Positions 43,201-56,500 of a DNA stretch of 64,000 bases are shown here, one piece after another. A program made the position numbers and the translations under genes. The notes beneath the pieces were generated by a model. It made no database searches. It saw only the letters and a program-made list of their open reading frames with translations, and was not told where the DNA came from. Origin of the DNA: Patiria pectinifera (Eukaryota; Echinodermata; Asteroidea; Valvatida; Asterinidae). The DNA is taken from contig CM057149.1 in the NCBI GenBank assembly GCA_029964075.1, positions 12,596,465 through 12,660,464 on the forward strand, written 5' to 3'. How positions within the stretch are numbered: the first letter of the stretch is position 1; the number at the start of each line of letters is the position of its first letter.

Positions 43201-44919
43201 AACTATTGCTTGTTGCATAGCGGAAGAATAGGCCAACAAGCTGACAAATCGGCAAGGCTTCAGACTTGAAACTTTTGGAGTGAGCCCCAGACGTAGGTAC
43301 ATGATGCCCCCAGTTTCGTTTTTGTGCAGTAAGTCCCATAGCAAGGGCTGTCAGCGCCAGCCGACATGGCTCTCATGTGTCGCGGTCTAAAGGTACCTTA
43401 ACATGGATGGATTTTGACAAACTATAGCTTGTTGTATAGCGGATGAATAGGCCAACAAGCTGACAAATCGGCAAGGCTTCAGACTTGAAACTGTTGGAGT
43501 GAGCCCCAGACGTAGGTACATGATGCCCCAGTTTCGTTTTTGTGCAGTAAGTCCCATAGCAAGGGCTGTCAGCGCCAGCCGACATGGCTCTCATGTGTCG
43601 CGGTCTAAAGGTACCTTAACATGGATGGATTTTGACAAACTATAGCTTGTTGCATAGCGGATGAATAGGCCAACAAGCTGACAAATCGGCAAGGCTTCAG
43701 ACTTGAAACTTTTGGAGTGAGCTCCAGACGTAGGTACATGATGCCCCCAGTTTCGTTTTTGTGCAGTAAGTCCCTTATCAAGGCTGTCAGCGCCAGTCGA
43801 CATGGCTCTCATGTGTCGCGGTCTAAAGGTACCTTAACATGGATGGATTTTGACAACTATTGCTTGTTGCATAGCGGAAGAATAGGTAAACAAGCTGACC
43901 AATCGGCAAGGCTTCAGACTTGAAACTTTTGGAGTGAGCCCCAGACGTAGGTACATGATGCCCCCAGTTTCGTTTTTGTGCAGTAAGTCCCATAGCAAGG
44001 GCTGTCAGCGCCAGCCGACATGGCTCTCATGTGTCGCGGTCTAAAGGTACCTTAACATGGATGGATTTTGACAAACTATAGCTTGATGTATAGCGGATGA
44101 ATAGGCCAACAAGCTGACAAATCGGCAAGGCTTCAGACTTGAAACTTTTGGAGTGAGCCCCAGACGTAGGTACATGATGCCCCCAGTTTCGTTTTTGTGC
44201 AGTAAGTCCCATAGCAAGGGCTGTCAGCGCCAGCCGACATGGCTCTCATGTGTCGCGGTCTAAAGGTACCTTAACATAGATGGATTTTGACAAACTATAG
44301 CTTGTTGTATAGCGGATGAATAGGCCAACAAGCTGACAAATCGGCAAGGCTTCAGACTTGAAACTTTTGGAGTGAGTATCGGAAGTAGGTACATGATGCC
44401 CACAGTTTCGTTTTTTGTGCAGTAGTCCCATAGCAAGGGCTGTCAGCGCCAGCCGACATGGCTCTCATGTGTCGCGGCTAAAGGTACCTGAACAGGAATG
44501 GATTTTGCGAATCTATAGCTTGTTTTATAGCAGATGAATAGACCAACGAGCTGAGAGAGCGGCAAGGCTTCAGACTTGAAACTTTGTGAGTGAGCGCACG
44601 ACGTAGGTAGATGATGGCCCCAGTTTCGTTTTTGTGCAGTAGGCCCCATAGCAAGGGCGGCTGTCAGCGCCAGCCGACATGGTTTCATGTGTCGCGGCTC
44701 TAAAGGTACCTTAACATGGATGGATTTTGAAAACTATAGTTTGTTGTATAGCGGATGAATAGGCCAACAAGCTGACAAATCGGCAAGGCTTCAGACTTGA
44801 AACTTTGGAGTGAGCCCCAGACGGTAGCCATGATGCCCCCAGTTTCGTTTTTGTGCAGTAGGCCCCATAGCAAGGGCTGTCAGCGCCAGCCGACATGGCT
44901 CTCATGTGTCGCGGTCTAA
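37233..44919. repeat. 219-bp satellite, block B right part
   Basis: About 35 units. Up to about 38.5 kb they resemble the left part. From then to about 44.4 kb nearly all carry GCAGTAAGTCCCATAGC, and many have GTTGCATAGCGG in place of GTTGTATAGCGG. The last two units (44.46-44.92 kb) return to GTAGGCCCC and are unusually irregular. Confidence 0.97.
38500..44440. repeat. GTAAGTCCC satellite subfamily domain
   Basis: Most units in this 6-kb stretch share the GTAAGTCCC variant, rare elsewhere (one unit near 52.52 kb). The GTTGCATAG variant is mixed in among them. Most units are 218 or 219 bp, depending on whether the run before AGTTTCG has four or five C. Confidence 0.8.
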
Positions 44920-47546
44920 GGCGTTAGATCCCTACCGCCCGGTTCCCAGACGGTCTACGTTTCCTCGCCCACTCCGGAGAAAGGGGATTGGGACTCCTCT
45001 CCAAAGTGGGCGAGCTCGGATTAAGAGAACGAAGTATGGCAAGTCTGACTGGTGGGCCCTCTCCTGAACCTAACAAAAGAAGCAATTTGCAAGGCGATAA
45101 TCCTCACTGCTGGGTAACAAAAGACCCGGCAAATCAAAGGGCGCGCCGCCGGTAATCCCTCCCGTGGACTGCTATATTGTTGGTGACCCGTTGCCTCACA
45201 GGCCTATTGAAAAGCTTGCTGATCAGGGTGTGAGCATTAAAGTTACGCGGTACGTTTTTCTCCCCTTATAAATGTATACAAATGTATATGACTTCAGCAA
45301 CCGATGAATCTCTGAATCTGACTCTTTAAAGCAAACGGGGTTGGTATTTTGTTCAGTATTAAGATCAGAATTCCCGAGTTTGTTCTATTTACGTGCATTA
45401 ATTATTTTTTTTTTTCGTCAACAACAGATAGTCCAAAGGCGTTTATCACAAAGTGTAGTGAAAGGGTATCAGACTATTATGTTTACAGCGTATCACATCT
45501 TTCTGTCTGACACCCAATCCCGCGCTTGAAACAAAGCAGTACACGTCATGGGCTGTTCCTTCGGTTAGATATCCCCGCTGCGCTGTATGTATTCGATATT
45601 AAGCACATGAGGGAGACCGTTCAATGAATGACAAAGAAGGTTTGCTCTGCGCCTGCTTGACGCCAGTGTAGCATGAATTTAGGTTGTATGAAGTACGGGC
45701 TCATTGGGGGTATTGCGCATGCCCTTGCATAGACAATTAGGAGACGGACCGGTCACGTGAGAGGTTTTGACCACTAAAAGGGATTAAAGAGTCCGATTTT
45801 CATACGAGTCCGATTTTCGTATGACACTGGGGTCCCGTACACGGACGACGGGCGGGAACGTGGTCCATGTAGTAGTCATTCAATGTTATGCTTTCACAGC
45901 TCAGTGGTTTGATTAAAGAATGTGTGTTCACGTACAATTTGCAATGTCTTATCTTGCATATTTTCTAGATAAAAATTAGAATAGCTGGGAAGAAAATAAT
46001 CCAACTATTAATTTAAATGAGTCTCAGGGTGAAACAAAAACATGTACACATACAAATCTGGTTTCAGGATTTAAAGTGTTCATACCGATCGGGAGCTACA
46101 GAGTGGGTCATCTTCCCACCCGCTTCTCGAGCGTCACGCTTGAATAAAAGAGTGCCCAGTATTAATAATACCGATCGGGGCTACCGAGTGGGCCACTTCA
46201 TACCGATCGGGGGTCAAGCCCGCCCGCTTCTATTCTCAAACGGGTATCAGACTTTTCTGTTTAAAATGCGTATGAATTAACGTGAATAAGGGGCAAGTGC
46301 GGTGTCGTAGCTCTGCAAATTCAACAACATCACATCATTACCACACGCAAACAATTCATGTTCGTCATATGGGGAATACTTTATTTCAATTAATACAGAA
46401 TGAGGTATTTTCTGTACATTTGATCAAATCCGAGAATATAGATATCGAACAACGTATTTCGAAAAATTCAAAGAAAAAAATCACACCATTGTGAAATCAT
46501 ATGTTACAAGTACCTTGCAAACTAGGCAAAGTTGTATCGTCTCATTTGTCAAATGATTTCATGCAAAAAACAAAACACTTGCATTCTATGAAGTTAAAAA
46601 AGAATAAGCAATTCCAACAAAAATACACGATCTGCCAGCGTCTTCCACACCAACCCAACCTGAGTTGGGCGCTGTAAATTCCTTTCGAACAATAAATCAC
46701 TAATCCGTTGATAGCGACCAAGAGAGCCACTTCCAGTCAACCAAGCTCACGCTTGAATAACCGAGCGTTCATACCGTGATCGGGAGCTACAGAGTATCAT
46801 GGCCCCACCCGCTTCTCGAGCGTCACGCTTGAATAAAAGAGTGCCCAGTTTTCATACCGATCGGGGCTACCAGGAGCGGCCACTTCATACCGTGATCGGG
46901 GGTCGCTTCTCCTCGCCCGCTTCTATTCTCAAACGAGTATCGGGTCTTTTCTGTTTAAATTGCGTATGCATTAACGTGAATAAGCGCAAGTGCGGTGTTG
47001 TAGTCTAAAAATTCAAAAACATCACTTTATTACCACACGCAAAACAATTCATGTTCGTCATATGGGGGAATACTTTATTTCAATTAATACAGAATGAGGT
47101 ATTTCGTACATTTGATCAATCTCCGAGAATAAAGATATCGAACATCGTATTTCGAAAAATTCAAAGAAAAACATTCACACCTTGATCATCTAGCTTTTTA
47201 ACCATCGTTCATATATAGAACTTTGAGCAAATTAGGCAGTTTTATCAAGTTTATTTGTTAAATGATTTCATGCAAAATGAAATACTTGCATTCTATGAAG
47301 ATAGAAAAGAATAAAATGGCCCACACCAACCCAACCTGAGTTGGGCGCTGTAATCCTCGAACAATAACCAATTTAATCCGTTGATAACGGCTATTGTTGT
47401 GGACCCAGAGGGCCACTCCAGCAGGCAACCGAGCGTCACGCTTGAGTGGGCAACCGGGCGGGTACAGTGTTCGAAGCGGGCGGGCAGCTATCGGGCGGGG
47501 CCGAGCTCGCCCGGTTCTCGAACGGTCCCATCTCCGGATCCCATTC
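44920..47546. repeat. Satellite-embedded 2.6-kb segment, copy 2
   Basis: Same start (GGCGTTAGATCCC), same end (GGATCCCATTC) and the same CTAA flanks as copy 1, with the tandem pair inside beginning near 46078 and 46767. It is 69 bp longer than copy 1 (2627 against 2558), with many one- to five-base insertions and local scrambles, such as GAAGTATGGCAAG for GAAGTACAAG. No protein-coding potential is conserved between the two copies. Confidence 0.85.
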
Positions 47547-50500
47547 CTAAAGGTACCTTAACATAGATGGATTTTGACAAACAATAGCTTGTTGTATAGC
47601 GGATGAATAGGCCTAAAAGCTGACAAATCGGCAAGGCTTCAGACTTGAAACTGTAGGAGTGAGCCCCTGATGTAGGTACATGATACCCCAAGTTTCGTTT
47701 TTGTGCAGTAGGCCCCATAGCAAGGGCTGTCAGCGCAAGCCGACATGGCTCTCATGTGTCGCGGTCTAAGGGTACCTTAACATGAATGGATTTTGACAAA
47801 CTATAGTTTGTTGTATAGCGGATGAATAGGCCAACAAGCTGACAAATCGGCAAGGCTTCAGACTTGAAACTTTTGGAGTGAGCCCCAGACGTAGGTACAT
47901 GATGCCCCCAGTTTCGTTTTTGTGCAGTAGGCCCCATAGCAAGGGCTGTCAGCGCCAGCCGACATGGCTCTCATGTGTCGCGGTCTAAAGGTACCTTAAC
48001 ATGGATGGATTTTGACAAACTATAGCTTGTTGTATAGCGGATGAATAGGCAAACAAGCTGACAAATCGGCAAGGGTTCAGACTTGAAACTTTTGGAGTGA
48101 GCCCCAGACGTAGGTACATGATGCCCCCAGTTTCGTTTTTGTGCAGTAGGCCCCATAGCAAGGGCTGTCAGCGCCAGCCGACATGGCTCTCATGTGTCGC
48201 GGTCTAAAGGTACCTTAACATAGATGGATTTTGACAAACTATAGCTTGTTGTATAGCGGATGAATAGGCCAACAAGCTGACAAATCGGCAAGGCTTCAGA
48301 CTTGAAACTGTTGGAGTGAGCCCCTGATGTAGGTACATGATACCCCAAGTTTCGTTTTTGTGCAGTAGGCCCCATAGCAAGGGCTGTCAGCGCCAGCCGA
48401 CATGGCTCTCATGTGTCGCGGTCTAAAGGTACCTTAACATGGATGGATTTTGACAAACTATAGCTTGTTGTATATCGGATGAATAGGCCAACAAGCTGAC
48501 AAATCGGCAAGGCTTCAGACTTGAAACTTTTGGAGTGAGCCCCAGACGTAGGTACATGATGCCCCCAGTTTCGTTTTTGTGCAGTAGGCCCCATAGCAAG
48601 GGCTGTCAGCGCCAGCCGACATGGCTCTCATGTGTCGCGGTCTAAAGGTACCTTAACATGGATGGATTTTGACAAACTATAGCTTGTTGTATAGCGGATG
48701 AATAGGCCAACAAGCTGACAAATCGGCAAGGCTTCAGACTTGAAACTTTTGGAGTGAGCCCCAGACGTAGGTACATGATGCCCCCAGTTTCGTTTTTGTG
48801 CAGTAGGCCCCATAGCAAGGGCTGTCAGCGCCAGCCGACATGGCTCTCATGTGTCGCGGTCTAAAGGTACCTTAACATAAATGGATTTTGACAAACTATA
48901 GCTTGTTGTATAGCGGATGAATAGGCGAACAAGCTGACAAATCGGCAAGGCTTCAGACTTGAAACTTTTGGACTGAGCCCCAGACGTAGGTACATGATGC
49001 CCCAAGTTTCGTTTTTGTGCAGTAGGCCCCATAGCAAGGGCTGTCAGCGCCAGCCGACATGGCTCTCATGTGTCGCGGTCTAAAGGTACCTTAACATAAA
49101 TGGATTTTGACAACCTATAGCTTGTTGTATAGCGGATGAATAGACCAACAAGCTGACAAATCGGCAAGGCTTCAGACTTGAAACTTTTGGAGTGAGCCCC
49201 AGACGTAGGAACATGATGACCCCAGTTTCGTTTTTGTGCAGTAGGCCCCATAGCAAGGGCTGTCAGCGCCAGCCGACATGGCTCTCATGTGTCGCGGTCT
49301 AAAGGTACCTTAACATAGATGGATTTTGACAAACTATAGCTTGATGTATAGTGGATGAATAGGCCAACAAGCTGACAAATCGGCAAGGCTTCAGACTTGA
49401 AACTTTTGGAGTGAGCCCCAGACGTAGGTACATGATGCCCCCAGTTTCGTTTTTGTGCAGTAGGCCCCATAGCAAGGGCTGTCAGCGCCAGCCGACATGG
49501 CTCTCATGTGTCGCGGTCTAAAGGTACCTTAACATAGATGGATTTTGACAAACTATAGCTTGTTGTATAGCGGATGAATAGGCCAACAAGCTGACAAATC
49601 GGCAAGGCTTCAGACTTGAAACTTTTGGAGTGAGCCCCAGATGTAGGTACATGATGCCCCCAGTTTCGTTTTTGTGCAGTAGGCCCCATAGCAAGGGCTG
49701 TCAGCGCCAGCCGACATGGCTCTCATGTGTCGCGGTCTAAAGGTACCTTAACATAAATGGATTTTGACAAACTATAGCTTGTTGTATAGCGGATGAATAG
49801 GCCAACAAGCTGACAAATCGGCAAGGCTTCAGACTTGAAACTTTTGGAGTGAGCCCCAGACGTAGGTACATGATGCCCCAGTTTCGTTTTTGTGCAGTAG
49901 GCCCCATAGCAAGGGCTGTCAGCGCCAGCCGACATGGCTCTCATGTGTCGCGGTCTAAAGGTACCTTAACATAGATGGATTTTGACAAACTATAGCTTGT
50001 TGTATAGCGGATGAATAGGCAAACAAGCTGACAAATCGGCAAGGCTTCAGACTTGAAACTTTTGGAGTGAGCCCCAGATGTAGGTACATGATGCCCCAGT
50101 TTCGTTTTTGTGCAGTAGGCCCCATAGCAAGGGCTGTCAGCGCAAGCCGACATGGCTCTCATGTGTCGCGGTCTAAAGGTACCTTAACATAGATGGATTT
50201 TGACAAACTATAGCTTGTTGTATAGCGGATGAATAGGCCAACAAGCTGACAAATCGGCAAGGCTTCAGACTTGAAACTTTTGGAGTGAGCCCCAGACGTA
50301 GGTACATGATGCCCCCAGTTTCGTTTTTGTGCAGTAGGCCCCATAGCAAGGGCTGTCAGCGCCAGCCGACATGGCTCTCATGTGTCGCGGTCTAAAGGTA
50401 CCTTAACATAGATGGATTTTGACAAACTATAGCTTGTTGTATAGCGGATGAATAGGCCAACAAGCTGACAAATCGGCAAGGCTTCAGACTTGAAACTTTT

Positions 50501-53500
50501 GGAGTGAGCCCCAGACGTAGGTACATGATGCCCCAGTTTCGTTTTTGTGCAGTAAGGCCCATAGCAAGGGCTGTCAGCGCCAGCCGACATGGCTCTCATG
50601 TGTCGCGGTCTAAAGGTACCTTAACATAGATGGATTTTGACAAACTATAGCTTGTTGTATAGCGGATGAATAGGCCAACAAGCTGACAAATCGGCAAGGC
50701 TTCAGACTTGAAACTTTTGGAGTGAGCCACAGACGTAGGTACATGATGCCCCAGTTTCGTTTTTGTGCAGTAGGCCCCATAGCAAGGGCTGTCAGCGCCA
50801 GCCGACATGGCTCTCATGTGTCGCGGTCTAAAGGTACCTTAACATAGATGGATTTTGACAAACTATAGCTTGTTGTATAGCGGATGAATAGGCCAACAAG
50901 CTGACAAATCGGCAAGGCTTCAGACTTGAAACTTTTGGAGTGAGCCCCAGACGTAGGTACATGATGCCCCAGTTTCGTTTTTGTGCAGTAGGCCCCATAG
51001 CAAGGGCTGTCAGCGCCAGCCGACATGGCTCTCATGTGTCGCGGTCTAAAGGTACCTTAACATAGATGGATTTTGACAAACTATAGCTTGTTGTATAGCG
51101 GATGAATAGGCCAACAAGCTGACAAATCGGCAAGGCTTCAGACTTGAAACTTTTGGAGTGAGCCCCAGACGTAGGTACATGATGCCCCAGTTTCGTTTTT
51201 GTGCAGTAGTCCCCATAGCAAGGGCTGTCAGCACCAGCCGACATGGCTCTCATGTGTCGCGGTCTAAAGGTACCTTAACATAGATGGATTTTGACAAACT
51301 ATAGCTTGTTGTATAGCGGATGAATAGGCCAACAAGCTGACAAATCGGCAAGGCTTCAGACTTGAAACTTTTGGAGTGAGCCCCAGACGTAGGTACATGA
51401 TGCCACAGTTTCGTTTTTGTGCAGTAGGCCCCATAGCAAGGGCTGTCAGCGCCAGCCGACATGGCTCTCATGTGTCGCGGTCTAAAGGTACCTTAACATA
51501 GATGGATTTTGACAAACTATAGCTTGTTGTATAGCGGATGAATAGGCCAACAAGCTGACAAATCGGCAAGGCTTCAGACTTGAAACTTTTGGAGTGAGCC
51601 CCAGACGTAGGTACATGATGACCCAGTTTCGTTTTTGTGCAGTAGGCCCCATAGCAAGGGCTGTCAGCGCCAGCCGACATGGCTCTCATGTGTCGCGGTC
51701 TAAAGGTACCTTAACATAGATGGATTTTGACAAACTATAGCTTGTTGTATAGCGGATGAATAGGCCAACAAGCTGACAAATCGGCAAGGCTTCAGACTTG
51801 AAACTTTTGGAGTGAGCCCCAGACGTAGGTACATGATGCCCCAGTTTCGTTTTTGTGCAGTAGGCCCCATAGCATGGGCTGTCAGCGCCAGCCGACATGG
51901 CTCTCATGTGTCGCGGTCTAAAGGTACCTTAACATAAATGGATTTTGACAAACTATAACTTGTTGTATAGCGGATGAATAGGCCAACAAGCTGACAAATC
52001 GGCAAGGCTTCAGACTTGAAACTTTTGGAGTGAGCCCCAGACGTAGGTACATGATGCCCCCAGTTTCGTTTTTGTGCAGTAGGCCCCATAGCAAGGGCTG
52101 TCAGCGCCAGCCGACATGGCTCTCATGTGTCGCGGTCTAAAGGTACCTTAACATAGATGGATTTTGACAAACTATAGCTTGTTGTATAGCGGATGAATAG
52201 GCAAACAAGCTGACAAATCGGCAAGGCTTCAGACTTGAAACTTTTGGAGTGAGCCCCAGATGTAGGTACATGATGCCCCAAGTTTCGTTTTTGTGCAGTA
52301 GGCCCCATAGCAAGGGCTGTCAGCGCCAGCCGACATGGCTCTCATGTGTCGCGGTCTAAAGGTACCTTAACATAGATGGATTTTGACAAACTATAGCTTG
52401 TTGTATAGCGGATGAATAGGCCAACAAGCTGACAAATCGGCAAGGCTTCAGACTTGAAACTTTTGGAGTGAGCCCCAGACGTAGGTACATGATGCCCCCA
52501 GTTTCGTTTTTGTGCAGTAAGTCCCATAGCAAGGGCTGTCAGCGCCAGCCGACATGGCTCTCATGTGTCGCGGTCTAAAGGTACCTTAACATAGATGGAT
52601 TTTGACAAACTATAGCTTGTTGGATAGCGGATGAATAGGCCAACAAGCTGACAAATCAGCAAGGCTTCAGACTTGAAACTTTTGGACTGAGCCCCAGACG
52701 TAGGTACATGATGACCCCCAGTTTCGTTTTTGTGGACTAAGTTCCATAGCAAGGGCTGTCAGAGCCAGCCGACTTGGCTCTCATGTGTCGCGGTCTAAAG
52801 GTACCTTATCATGGATGGATTTTGACAAACTATAGCTTGTTGGATAGCGGATGAATAGGCCAACAAGCTGACAAATCGGCAAGGCTTCAGACTTGAAACT
52901 TTTGGAGTGAGCCCCAGATGTAGGTACATGATGCCCCCAGTTTCGTTTTTGTGCAGTAGGCCCCATAGCAAGGGCTGTCAGCGCCAGCCGACATGGCTCT
53001 CATGTGTCGCGGTCTAAAGGTACCTTAACATAAATGGATTTTGACAAACTATAGCTTGTTGTATAGCGGATGAATAGGCCAACAAGCTGACAAATCGGCA
53101 AGGCTTCAGACTTGAAACTTTTGGAGTGAGCCCCAGACGTAGGTACATGATGCCCCCAGTTTCGTTTTTGTGCAGTAGGCCCCATAGCAAGGGCTGTCAG
53201 CGCCAGCCGACATGGCTCTCATGTGTCGCGGTCTAAAGGTACCTTAACATAGATGGATTTTGACAAACTATAACTTGTTGTATAGCGGATGAATAGGCAA
53301 ACAAGCTGACAAATCGGCAAGGCTTCAGACTTGAAACTTTTGGAGTGAGCCCCAGATGTAGGTACATGATGCCCCAGTTTCGTTTTTGTGCAGTAGGCCC
53401 CATAGCAAGGGCTGTCAGCGCCAGCCGACATGGCTCTCATGTGTCGCGGTCTAAAGGTACCTTAACATAGATGGATTTTGACAAACTATAGCTTGTTGTA

Positions 53501-56500
53501 TAGCGGATGAATAGGCCAACAAGCTGACAAATCGGCAAGGCTTCAGACTTGAAACTTTTGGAGTGAGCCCCAGATGTAGGTACATGATGCCCCAAGTTTC
53601 GTTTTTGTGCAGTAGGCCCCATAGCAAGGGCTGTCAGCGCCAGCCGACATGGCTCTCATGTGTCGCGGTCTAAAGGTACCTTAACATAAATGGATTTTGA
53701 CAAACTATAGCTTGTTGTATAGCGGATGAATAGGCCAACAAGCTGACAAATCGGCAAGGCTTCAGACTTGAAACTTTTGGAGTGAGCCCCAGACGTAGGT
53801 ACATGATGCCCCCAGTTTCGTTTTTGTGCAGTAGGCCCCATAGCAAGGGCTGTCGGCACCAGCCGACATGGCTCTCATGTGTCGCGGTCTAAAGGTACCT
53901 TAACATAGATGGATTTTGACAAACTATAGCTTGTTGTATAGCGGATGAATAGGCCAACAAGCTGACAAATCGGCAAGGCTTCAGACTTGAAACTTTTGGA
54001 GTGAGCCCCAGACGTAGGTACATGATGCCCCCAGTTTCGTTTTTGTGCAGTAGGCCCCATAGCAAGGGCTGTCGGCACCAGCCGACATGGCTCTCATGTG
54101 TCGCGGTCTAAAGGTACCTTAACATAGATGGATTTTGACAAACTATAGCTTGTTGTATAGCGGATGAATAGGCAAACAAGCTGACAAATCGGCAAGGCTT
54201 CAGACTTGAAACTTTTGGAGTGAGCCCCAGATGTAGGTACATGATGCCCCAAGTTTCGTTTTTGTGCAGTAGGCCCCATAGCAAGGGCTGTCAGCGCCAG
54301 CCGACATGGCTCTCATGTGTCGCGGTCTAAAGGTACCTTAACATAGATGGATTTTGACAAACTATAGCTTGTTGTATATCGGATGAATAGGCCAACAAGC
54401 TGACAAATCGGCAAGGCTTCAGACTTGAAACTTTTGGAGTGAGCCCCAGACGTAGGTACATGATGCCCCAGTTTCGTTTTTGTGCAGTAGGCCCCATAGC
54501 AAGGGCTGTCAGCGCCAGCCGACATGGCTCTCATGTGTCGCGGTCTAAAGGTACCTTAACATAGATGGATTTTGACAAACTATAGCTTGTTGTATAGCGG
54601 ATGAATAGGCCAACAAGCTGACAAATCGGCAAGGCTTCAGACTTGAAACTTTTGGAGTGAGCCCCAGACGTAGGTACATGATGCCCCCAGTTTCGTTTTT
54701 GTGCAGTAGGCCCCATAGCAAGGGCTGTCAGCGCCAGCCGACATGGCTCTCATGTGTCGCGGTCTAAAGGTACCTTAACATAGATGGATTTTGACAAACT
54801 ATAGCTTGTTGTATAGCGGATGAATAGGCAAACAAGCTGACAAATCGGCAAGGCTTCAGACTTGAAACTTTTGGAGTGAGCCCCAGATGTAGGTACATGA
54901 TGCCCCAAGTTTCGTTTTTGTGCAGTAGGCCCCATAGCAAGGGCTGTCAGCGCCAGCCGACATGGCTCTCATGTGTCGCGGTCTAAAGGTACCTTAACAT
55001 AGATGGATTTTGACAAACTATAGCTTGTTGTATAGCGGATGAATAGGCCAACAAGCTGACAAATCGGCAAGGCTTCAGACTTGAAACTTTTGGAGTGAGC
55101 CCCAGACGTAGGTACATGATGCCCCCAGTTTCGTTTTTGTGCAGTAGGCCCCATAGCAAGGGCTGTCAGCGCCAGCCGACATGGCTCTCATGTGTCGCGG
55201 TCTAAAGGTACCTTAACATAGATGGATTTTGACAAACTATAGCTTGTTGTATAGCGGATGAATAGGCCAACAAGCTGACAAATCGGCAAGGCTTCAGACT
55301 TGAAACTTTTGGAGTGAGCCCCAGACGTAGGTACATGATGCCCCCAGTTTCGTTTTTGTGCAGTAGGCCCCATAGCAAGGGCTGTCAGCGCCAGCCGACA
55401 TGGCTCTCATGTGTCGCGGTCTAAAGGTACCTTAACATAGATGGATTTTGACAAACTATAGCTTGTTGTATATCGGATGAATAGGCCAACAAGCTGACAA
55501 ATCGGCAAGGCTTCAGACTTGAAACTTTTGGAGTGAGCCCCAGACGTAGGTACATGATGCCCCCGTTTCGTTTTTGTGCAGTAGGCCCCATAGCAAGGGC
55601 TGTCAGCGCCAGCCGACATGGCTCTCATGTGTCGCGGTCTAAAGGTACCTTAACATAGATGGATTTTGACAAACTATAGCTTGTTGTATAGCGGATGAAT
55701 AGGCCAACAAGCTGACAAATCGGCAAGGCTTCAGACTTGAAACTTTTGGAGTGAGCCCCAGACGTAGGTACATGATGCCCCCAGTTTCGTTTTTGTGCAG
55801 TAGGCCCCATAGCAAGGGCTGTCAGCGCCAGCCGACATGGCTCTCATGTGTCGCGGTCTAAAGGTACCTTAACATAGATGGATTTTGACAAACTATAGCT
55901 TGTTGTATATCGGATGAATAGGCCAACAAGCTGACAAATCGGCAAGGCTTCAGACTTGAAACTTTTGGAGTGAGCCCCAGACGTAGGAACATGATGCCCC
56001 CAGTTTCGTTTTTGTGCAGTAGGCCCCATAGCAAGGGCTGTCAGCGCCAGCCGACATGGCTCTCATGTGTCGCGGTCTAAAGGTACCTTAACATAGATGG
56101 ATTTTGACAAACTATAGCTTGTTGTATAGCGGATGAATAGGCCAACAAGCTGACAAATCGGCAAGGCTTCAGACTTGAAACTTTTGGAGTGAGCCCCAGA
56201 CGTAGGTACATGATGCCCCCAGTTTCGTTTTTGTGCAGTAGGCCCCATAGCAAGGGCTGTCAGCGCCAGCCGACATGGCTCTCATGTGTCGCGGTCTAAA
56301 GGTACCTTAACATAGATGGATTTTGACAAACTATAGCTTGTTGTATAGCGGATGAATAGGCCAACAAGCTGACAAATCGGCAAGGCTTCAGACTTGAAAC
56401 TTTTGGAGTGAGCCCCAGACGTAGGTACATGATGCCCCCAGTTTCGTTTTTGTGCAGTAGGCCCCATAGCAAGGGCTGTCAGCGCCAGCCGACATGGCTC

